A stretch of 7,454 bases of DNA from Flavobacteriaceae bacterium. GTDB taxonomy: Bacteria > Bacteroidota > Bacteroidia > Flavobacteriales > Flavobacteriaceae. The notes under the pieces are model-generated. The model did no database searches, was not told the DNA's origin, and saw only the letters and a program-made list of their open reading frames with translations. Shown piece by piece: positions 1 through 4,256 of this stretch. Each line of letters begins with the position of its first letter. The first letter of the stretch is position 1. The translations under genes were made by a program, and so were the position numbers. The stretch covers positions 1 to 7,454 of the forward strand of contig JAMPYA010000103.1 of the NCBI GenBank assembly GCA_023700885.1. Reading direction: 5' to 3'.

Positions 1-201
1 ATTCCATTTACATCACCAATAGTAATGTTAATGCGTATTCCGTTTGGCGTGCCGTGGTGGGACATTTTAATATCAATGAGTATTTTAATAATAACCTTTA
101 TCTTTATGATTTGGTTTGCTTCAAAAATATACAGAATCGGAATTTTGATGTATGGTAAAAAACCTACTTATAAAGATTTATACAAGTGGTTGAAGTATTG
201 A
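1..201 (+). CDS. ABC-2 type (NatB/YhaP-like) transporter permease, C-terminal fragment
   Basis: Frame 1 is open from the window edge to a TGA at 199-201, giving the last 66 residues of a protein that starts outside the window. Visible are a proline-rich segment (IPFTSPIVMLMRIPFG), one strongly hydrophobic membrane helix at about fragment residues 21-43, and a basic cytoplasmic tail with the motif KIYRIGILMYGKKPTYK ending in KWLKY. This helix plus short basic tail is typical of the end of ABC-2 family permeases related to NatB/YhaP, which form the membrane channel of an efflux transporter and pair with a separate ATP-binding subunit. That subunit is not in view and would be expected upstream. 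The substrate cannot be inferred. The family call comes from recognition of the tail, so the general class is firmer than the subfamily. Confidence 0.75.
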   Translation: MPFTSPIVMLMRIPFGVPWWDILISMSILIITFIFMIWFASKIYRIGILMYGKKPTYKDLYKWLKY

Positions 202-207
202 TTTTTT

Positions 208-240
208 AGACAAAAAGATAAAAGAAAAAAAGATAAAAGA
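208..240. repeat. AG-type heptad array upstream of the S23/IVP-like gene
   Basis: This purine-only stretch (apart from a few C/T) has G residues at 209, 217, 224, 232 and 239, a spacing of 8, 7, 8 and 7 bp. It contains a perfect 14-bp direct repeat, AAAAAGATAAAAGA, at 212-225 and 227-240. It begins 6 bp after the permease stop and ends 10 bp before the ATG at 251. The reverse complement of the 14-mer matches positions 675-688 and 682-695 downstream of the small gene at 13 of 14 bases, so it can be read as the left member of an inverted pair around that gene. Confidence 0.75.
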
Positions 241-250
241 ACTAATAAAC

Positions 251-607
251 ATGGGAAGACATAATTTTAAAAAGATGATTATTTGGCAAAAAGCTATGGA
301 ATTATGTGAAACTGTTTTTGGTATTACGATAAATTTTCCAAAAACTGAAGTTTATAATTTAACTTCACAAATAAATAGATGTGTTGTTTCTGTGCCTTCT
401 AATATTGTTGAAGGTTCAAGTAGAACTTCTCTTAAAGATTTTAATAGATTTTTAGAAATGAGCCTTGGATCACTTTATGAATTACAAACACAATTAATAT
501 TGGCCAAGTATAAAAACTATATTACAATTGAAGTTCTTACTAACCTAGAAATAAAAATTGAAGAATTACAAAAAATGATTTCAGGGTTTCAAAATTCCTT
601 GAAATAG
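251..607 (+). CDS. Four-helix-bundle protein, S23/IVP (23S rRNA intervening-sequence protein) family
   Basis: The 118-residue product has the family pattern throughout: an N-terminal IIWQKAMEL helix (residues 10-18), the hallmark FPKTEVYNLTSQINR (29-43) running into SVPSNIVEGSSR (47-58), then FNRFLEMSLGSLYELQTQL (64-82) and a last amphipathic helix (about 93-115). The length is normal for the family and nothing is truncated. These proteins are small helical bundles that oligomerise. They were first noticed inside 23S rRNA insertions, and the Avd accessory protein of diversity-generating retroelements has a related fold. The cellular role of free-standing copies is not established. Here the gene is not inside rRNA, and no reverse transcriptase or template/variable repeat is visible. 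ATG 251 is preferred over Met9 because the WQKA helix needs the residues before it. Heptad-spaced repeat arrays lie on both sides. Confidence 0.9.
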   Translation: MGRHNFKKMIIWQKAMELCETVFGITINFPKTEVYNLTSQINRCVVSVPSNIVEGSSRTSLKDFNRFLEMSLGSLYELQTQLILAKYKNYITIEVLTNLEIKIEELQKMISGFQNSLK

Positions 608-635
608 TTAAAATAAGAATTAAAATATTGAACTA

Positions 636-706
636 GGAAAAAAGACAATTAGATTAAAGAGTAAATAATAACAGTCTTTTATCTTTTATCTATTTTCTAT
701 AAATCT
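636..706. repeat. Inverted heptad array (AG arm, spacer, CT arm) between the S23/IVP-like gene and the response regulator
   Basis: The left arm has G at 637, 644, 652 and 659 (spacing 7, 8, 7). The right arm has C at 676, 683, 690, 697 and 705 (spacing 7, 7, 7, 8), with units close to TCTTTTA. AGATTAAAGA at 651-660 can pair with TCTTTTATCT at 675-684 at 9 of 10 positions, enclosing a 14-nt AT-rich loop, so a weak stem-loop could form in RNA. The right arm ends 8 bp before the response-regulator ATG at 715, placing the repeat where that gene's leader or promoter would lie. Positions 679-698 match 7269-7288 at 19 of 20 bases, and TAGATTAAAGA at 650-660 recurs exactly at 7176-7186. Confidence 0.8.
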
Positions 707-714
707 AAAAAGAA

Positions 715-1878
715 ATGCCCAAAATATTAATTATAGAAGACGAACAATCAATCAGAAGAGTATTGAAAAAAATTATTTCTGAAGAAAATAAAACCTATGA
801 AGTTGATGAAGCTGAAGATGGTTTAGAAGGTTTAGATTTAATTCAGAATATAGATTATGATTTAATTTTATGCGATATTAAAATGCCTAAAGTTGATGGT
901 GTCGAAGTGTTGGAAAAAGTTAGAAAATTAAAGCCAGAGATACCAGTTGTAATGATTTCTGGTCATGGAGACCTAGATATAGCTGTTCAAACTATGAGAA
1001 TGGGAGCTTTTGATTATATTTCTAAACCACCCGATTTAAATCGTTTGTTAAATACAGTCCGTAATGCTTTAGATAGAAAAGAATTAGTCTTAGAAAATAA
1101 AAATCTAAAGAAAAAAATCAGTCAAAAATATGAAATGATAGGTCAAAGTAAAGAGATTGAACATATTAAAAATTTGATTGAAAAAGTTGCTCCAACAGAT
1201 GCGCGTGTTTTAATCGTTGGTTCTAATGGTACAGGAAAAGAATTAGTAGCTCATTGGATTCATGAAAAAAGTGAACGCGCAAAATATCCTATGATTGAAG
1301 TAAATTGTGCGGCTATTCCATCAGAATTAATTGAAAGCGAATTGTTTGGACATGTAAAAGGTTCTTTTACTGGTGCTAATAAAGATAGAGCAGGAAAGTT
1401 TGAAGCCGCAAACGGCGGAACCATTTTTTTAGATGAAATTGGCGATATGAGTTTGTCTGCACAAGCCAAAGTTTTGAGAGCTTTGCAGGAAAATAAAATT
1501 ACCAGAGTTGGTTGTGATAAAGATATTAAAGTTGATGTTAGAGTATTAGCAGCAACAAACAAAGATTTAAAAAAAGAAATTGCCGAAGGCAAATTTAGAG
1601 AAGATCTTTTTCATCGTTTAGCAGTGATCATTATTGATGTTCCTAAACTAAATGATAGAAGAGAAGATATTCCTCTTTTGATAAAATATTTTGCTCAAAA
1701 AATTGCAGATGAACAAGGAACTGCTGTTAAAAAGTTTCAACCAAATGCTATAAAACTGTTACAAGAATACGATTGGACCGGAAATATTCGTGAACTTAGA
1801 AATGTGGTAGAACGATTAATTATTCTTGGAAATCAGGAAATTTCTGAATCAGACGTAAAACTTTTTGCTAGTAAATAA
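715..1878 (+). CDS. Sigma-54 (NtrC-family) response regulator lacking a C-terminal DNA-binding domain
   Basis: The 387-residue protein has two domains. The receiver (about 1-120) shows the acidic pocket D9/E10, phospho-acceptor D54 (LILCDIKMP), S82 and K104 (YISKPP). The sigma-54 interaction AAA+ domain (about 140-370) shows a Walker A GSNGTGKE (169-176), the sigma-54 contact loop as GSFTGA (216-221) instead of GAFTGA, Walker B GGTIFLDE (234-241), sensor I AATN, arginine-finger region FREDLFHRL (294-302) and sensor II GNIRELRN (356-363). It should remodel the RpoN-RNA polymerase closed complex when phosphorylated by a partner histidine kinase, which is not in the window. The protein ends about 24 residues after sensor II, where NtrC proteins continue into a Fis-type HTH. 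Only 21 bp separate it from the next gene, so there is no room for a decayed HTH. HTH-less activators such as Helicobacter FlgR and chlamydial CtcC are known. The start at 715 gives the standard MPKILIIEDE beginning. It is probably co-transcribed with the polyphosphate kinase downstream. Confidence 0.93.
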   Translation: MPKILIIEDEQSIRRVLKKIISEENKTYEVDEAEDGLEGLDLIQNIDYDLILCDIKMPKVDGVEVLEKVRKLKPEIPVVMISGHGDLDIAVQTMRMGAFDYISKPPDLNRLLNTVRNALDRKELVLENKNLKKKISQKYEMIGQSKEIEHIKNLIEKVAPTDARVLIVGSNGTGKELVAHWIHEKSERAKYPMIEVNCAAIPSELIESELFGHVKGSFTGANKDRAGKFEAANGGTIFLDEIGDMSLSAQAKVLRALQENKITRVGCDKDIKVDVRVLAATNKDLKKEIAEGKFREDLFHRLAVIIIDVPKLNDRREDIPLLIKYFAQKIADEQGTAVKKFQPNAIKLLQEYDWTGNIRELRNVVERLIILGNQEISESDVKLFASK

Positions 1879-1899
1879 TTTTTTTTAAATATTTATAAG

Positions 1900-2748
1900 A
1901 TGAGTAATTATCAGGTTAAAAACACCATTAAACTTGAAAATTTAAGTACAAAGGAGGTCGTTTTAGATGCTAGCAGACAACTTAAAAAGCTTAGAAAAGC
2001 GATTAGCAAGCTACAAAATACCATGTATGCAGAAGCTAAATATTCCGTTTTAATCTGTTTGCAAGGAATGGATACATCAGGTAAAGACAGTTTAATAAAA
2101 GAGGTTTTTAAAGATGTAAATGTATCAGGTGTTGTGGTACATAGTTTTAAAACTCCGAGTGAAGTAGAATTAAAACACGATTACTTATGGCGTCATTATA
2201 TTGCTATGCCCGAGCGTGGAAAAATTGGTGTTTTTAATAGAACGCATTATGAAAATGTATTGGTAACAAGAGTTCATCCAGAATATATATTAAATGAAAA
2301 TATACCTGCTGTTAAAAGTTTGGCTGATTTAAATGATGATTTTTATCATCAACGTATGGAAGAAATCAATAACTTTGAAAAACATTTAGCTGCAAATGGA
2401 ACCATTATTTTAAAATTCTATTTAAATCTATCAAAACAAGAACAAAAAAGTAGGTTGTTAAGAAGATTAGACCTCAAAGAGAAAAACTGGAAATTTTCAC
2501 CAGGCGATTTAAAAGAAAGAAAACTTTGGAATCAATATCAAGATTGTTATCAAGATCTTTTAAATAGAACCTCTACAGATTACGCTCCGTGGTTTGTTGT
2601 TCCTGCCGATGATAAACCTACAGTGCGTTTAATTGTAGCACAAATTATTTTAGAAAACCTTCGGAAATATAATTTTCAAGAACCGCAATTGCCCGAAAAA
2701 TTTAAGGTTGAAATCGAAAATTATAAAAATCAACTACATCAAGAATAG
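1900..2748 (+). CDS. ppk2: PPK2-family polyphosphate kinase (polyphosphate:nucleotide phosphotransferase)
   Basis: The 282-residue product is a single P-loop PPK2 domain of the usual one-domain length. Walker A is GMDTSGKD at 56-63. The second conserved block, GVFNRTHYENVLVTRVHPE (110-128), matches the FNRSHYEDVL signature. The arginine-rich lid region with RRLDLKEKNWKFSPGDL lies at about 188-204, and the C-terminal TDYAPWFVVPADDK block at 226-239. PPK2 enzymes transfer phosphate from polyphosphate to nucleoside mono- or diphosphates in the cytoplasm, making ADP/ATP or GDP/GTP. The sequence resembles the single-domain AMP/ADP-using classes, but substrate preference cannot be fixed from motifs alone. 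The gene follows the sigma-54 regulator by 21 bp on the same strand, which suggests a shared transcript. ATG 1900 is the only sensible start. Confidence 0.92.
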   Translation: MSNYQVKNTIKLENLSTKEVVLDASRQLKKLRKAISKLQNTMYAEAKYSVLICLQGMDTSGKDSLIKEVFKDVNVSGVVVHSFKTPSEVELKHDYLWRHYIAMPERGKIGVFNRTHYENVLVTRVHPEYILNENIPAVKSLADLNDDFYHQRMEEINNFEKHLAANGTIILKFYLNLSKQEQKSRLLRRLDLKEKNWKFSPGDLKERKLWNQYQDCYQDLLNRTSTDYAPWFVVPADDKPTVRLIVAQIILENLRKYNFQEPQLPEKFKVEIENYKNQLHQE

Positions 2749-2768
2749 ATTTTATTGATTAGGAATTT

Positions 2769-2790
2769 GTTAAATATCAAGTTAAATATC
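2769..2790. repeat. 10-bp direct repeat upstream of the exonuclease promoter
   Basis: GTTAAATATC occurs perfectly at 2769-2778 and again at 2781-2790, a period of 12 bp. It lies in the 107-bp gap after the polyphosphate kinase, about 35-55 bp upstream of the -7 promoter-like motif at 2823. This is a plausible place for an activator or repressor to bind, but in such AT-rich DNA chance is a real alternative. Confidence 0.35.
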
Positions 2791-2822
2791 TCTTCATTTT
2801 TAGAATCCTACATTACAAATAG

Positions 2823-2830
2823 TATATTTG
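2823..2830 (+). promoter_or_regulatory. Bacteroidota-type -7 promoter element (TAnnTTTG) for the exonuclease unit
   Basis: TATATTTG is an exact match to the TAnnTTTG -7 element used by the primary sigma factor of Bacteroidota. It lies 25 bp before the ATG at 2856, leaving room for a short leader. The -33 element, ideally containing TTG about 19-21 bp upstream, is weak here (TTTAG near 2799-2803). It sits in the longest clear gap between co-directional genes, which supports a new transcription unit starting here. Confidence 0.55.
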
Positions 2831-2855
2831 CCGCTAACTATTATATAGACACACA

Positions 2856-3710
2856 ATGGAGTTAAAATTAGAGAAACCAATTATATTTTTTGATTTAGAA
2901 ACCACCGGAATTGATATTGCTCGTGACCGAATCGTAGAGATTTCAATTCTCAAAATATTCCCAAACGGCAACAAAGAAAGTAAAACTTGGTTGGTAAATC
3001 CGGAAATTATTATACCTGAATCATCGATAGCAATACACGGTATTACCAATGAAAAAGTAGCCAATGAACCAACTTTTAAAGAAATTGTTTTAGAGGTGAA
3101 TACATTAATTGAAGGATGTGATTTTGCCGGTTTTAATTCAAATCGTTTTGATATACCAATTTTAGCTGAAGAAATGTTGCGTGCAGATGTTGAATTTTCA
3201 ATGGAAGGTAGAGTAGCCATTGATGTGCAAACTATTTTTCATAAAATGGAACAACGTAATTTAAGTGCAGCCTATAAATTTTATTGCAATAAATCCTTGG
3301 AAAACGCCCATTCTGCTGAGGCTGATACTTTGGCAACTTATGAAGTTTTATTAGGTCAATTAGATAAATACGAAGAATTAGAAAATAACGTTCAATTTTT
3401 AAGTGAATTTTCATCACACAGAGGCAGAGCAGATTTTGCTGGATTCATTTTGTATGATGAAGACAATGATGAAATATTTTCATTCGGAAAATACAAAGGG
3501 AAAAAAGTAACCGATATCTTATCTAAAGATTTTGGTTATTATGGTTGGATTTTAAATGCAGATTTCCCGCTGTACACCAAACAAGTTTTAAAAACTATCA
3601 AGTTCAGAATGAATCAAGTAGAAGCGCCAAAAAAAGATGTTGATTTAAGTAAGCCGCCTTCACAAGATCAGATTGCTGAATTGCAAAAAATGTTTAATAA
3701 AAAATTATAA
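2856..3710 (+). CDS. DnaQ-like DEDDh 3'-5' exonuclease with ExoX-like C-terminal domain
   Basis: The 284-residue protein starts with a complete DEDDh exonuclease domain (about 7-170). Exo I is FFDLETTGID with D13 and E15, Exo II is GFNSNRFDIPIL with D99, and Exo III is AHSAEADTLATYEVL with H152 and D157. All metal ligands and the catalytic histidine are present. A second domain (about 205-250) has the pattern FSFGKYKGKKVTD followed by GYYGWIL and FPLYTKQVL, resembling the small domain seen at the C-terminus of ExoX-like and DUF3820-type proteins. The protein should remove nucleotides from 3' ends of DNA or RNA in the cytoplasm, in repair, proofreading-like trimming or RNA turnover. It lacks a polymerase domain and is longer than a lone DnaQ domain because of the extra module. 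The next gene starts 4 nt after its stop, indicating translational proximity and one operon. Confidence 0.9.
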   Translation: MELKLEKPIIFFDLETTGIDIARDRIVEISILKIFPNGNKESKTWLVNPEIIIPESSIAIHGITNEKVANEPTFKEIVLEVNTLIEGCDFAGFNSNRFDIPILAEEMLRADVEFSMEGRVAIDVQTIFHKMEQRNLSAAYKFYCNKSLENAHSAEADTLATYEVLLGQLDKYEELENNVQFLSEFSSHRGRADFAGFILYDEDNDEIFSFGKYKGKKVTDILSKDFGYYGWILNADFPLYTKQVLKTIKFRMNQVEAPKKDVDLSKPPSQDQIAELQKMFNKKL

Positions 3711-3714
3711 GAAT

Positions 3715-4200
3715 ATGTATGTAGATTTTAATGAATTACCTAAGAATTCAAAAGTTTGGATTTACCAATCTACCCGAAAATTTAATGATGATGAAATGCT
3801 GAAAATTAATGAACTTTTAATTTCATTTGTCCAAACTTGGAAAGACCATGGCAAAAATGTTACAGGTTCATTTCAAATAAAATATAATCAATTCATAATT
3901 ATAGCCTTAGATAATAATGAACGCAATGTGCCAGGTTGTGTAATTGATGCTTCTATTAGAGTTTTAAGAGAAATCGAAAATTTATATCAAGTAGATTTAT
4001 TGAACAAATTCAATACAACCTATAGAGAAAATGGTTCAATTAATGTTGTAAAGTTGATAGAATTTCAAAAGTTAGCTAAAGAATCAAAAATAAATTTAGA
4101 TACTATAGTATTCAACGGAATGGTAAGTACCATTCAAGAATTTGAATCACTTTGGGAAGTCCCGGTAACTAAAAGTTGGCATCAACGTTATTTTAATTAA
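3715..4200 (+). CDS. Conserved protein of unknown function (family often labelled ABC transporter ATPase without ATPase motifs)
   Basis: The 161-residue product begins MYVDFNELPKNSKVWIYQS and ends with VTKSWHQRYFN. I recognise this as a small cytoplasmic protein found in Flavobacteriaceae that, as I recall, is often annotated as an ABC transporter ATPase. No Walker A, signature or Walker B motif is present, so that label is not supported by the sequence. Visible features are mixed alpha/beta composition, a conserved-looking GCVIDASIRVLREIE segment (74-88) with a single cysteine (C75), a VFNGMVSTIQEF segment (132-143) and no signal peptide or membrane helix. The start at 3715 is chosen over an in-frame ATG at 3673, because the latter would overlap the exonuclease by 38 nt and add an unconvincing Cys/Lys-rich leader. 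With its 4-nt gap to the exonuclease it is probably co-translated with it. Its function is unknown. Confidence 0.85.
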   Translation: MYVDFNELPKNSKVWIYQSTRKFNDDEMLKINELLISFVQTWKDHGKNVTGSFQIKYNQFIIIALDNNERNVPGCVIDASIRVLREIENLYQVDLLNKFNTTYRENGSINVVKLIEFQKLAKESKINLDTIVFNGMVSTIQEFESLWEVPVTKSWHQRYFN

Positions 4201-4256
4201 AATTTAGAATTTTAAAAAATAAACATTTAACAAATTAAATTTTACCTTTTTAAAAC

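Larger units (their letters stand above)
208..706. mobile_element. candidate insertion unit: inverted heptad arrays enclosing an S23/IVP-like gene
   Basis: An AG-type array (208-240) and a CT-type array (675-706) stand in inverted orientation on either side of the four-helix-bundle gene, and a further AG-type arm lies at 636-661. The unit sits neatly between the permease stop and the response-regulator start. A second copy of the array structure, without a gene, lies at 7177-7292. In Leptospira and related bacteria the namesake S23 proteins are encoded inside rRNA intervening sequences whose ends pair as a stem, which makes the arrangement suggestive. Neither a transposase nor target-site duplications were seen, so mobility is an inference from repetition and layout only. 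Confidence 0.35.

Noticed and set aside
251..607. Diversity-generating retroelement, because the small gene resembles the Avd fold
   Set aside because: No reverse transcriptase, template repeat or variable repeat is present in the window.
1260..1592. 110-codon open frame on the minus strand inside the response regulator
   Set aside because: It is antisense to the highly conserved AAA+ core, has no family resemblance, and is a composition shadow.
1879..1899. Terminator from the T-run between the regulator and the polyphosphate kinase gene
   Set aside because: Eight T residues occur with no preceding stem, in a 21-bp gap that fits an operon.
2834..3220. 128-codon open frame on the minus strand opposite the exonuclease
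   Set aside because: It lies across the catalytic Exo I and Exo II region of a clear gene and has no recognisable motifs.
3673..3714. Upstream in-frame ATG extending the 161-residue protein to 175 residues
   Set aside because: It would overlap the exonuclease by 38 nt and add a Cys/Lys-rich leader, whereas ATG 3715 gives the familiar MYVDFNELPKNSKVW beginning.
4201..4256. Promoter for the glycosidase gene (TACCTTTT at 4243-4250)
   Set aside because: The last base of TAnnTTTG is wrong, no TTG lies at the right distance, and the motif is only 6 bp from the ATG.
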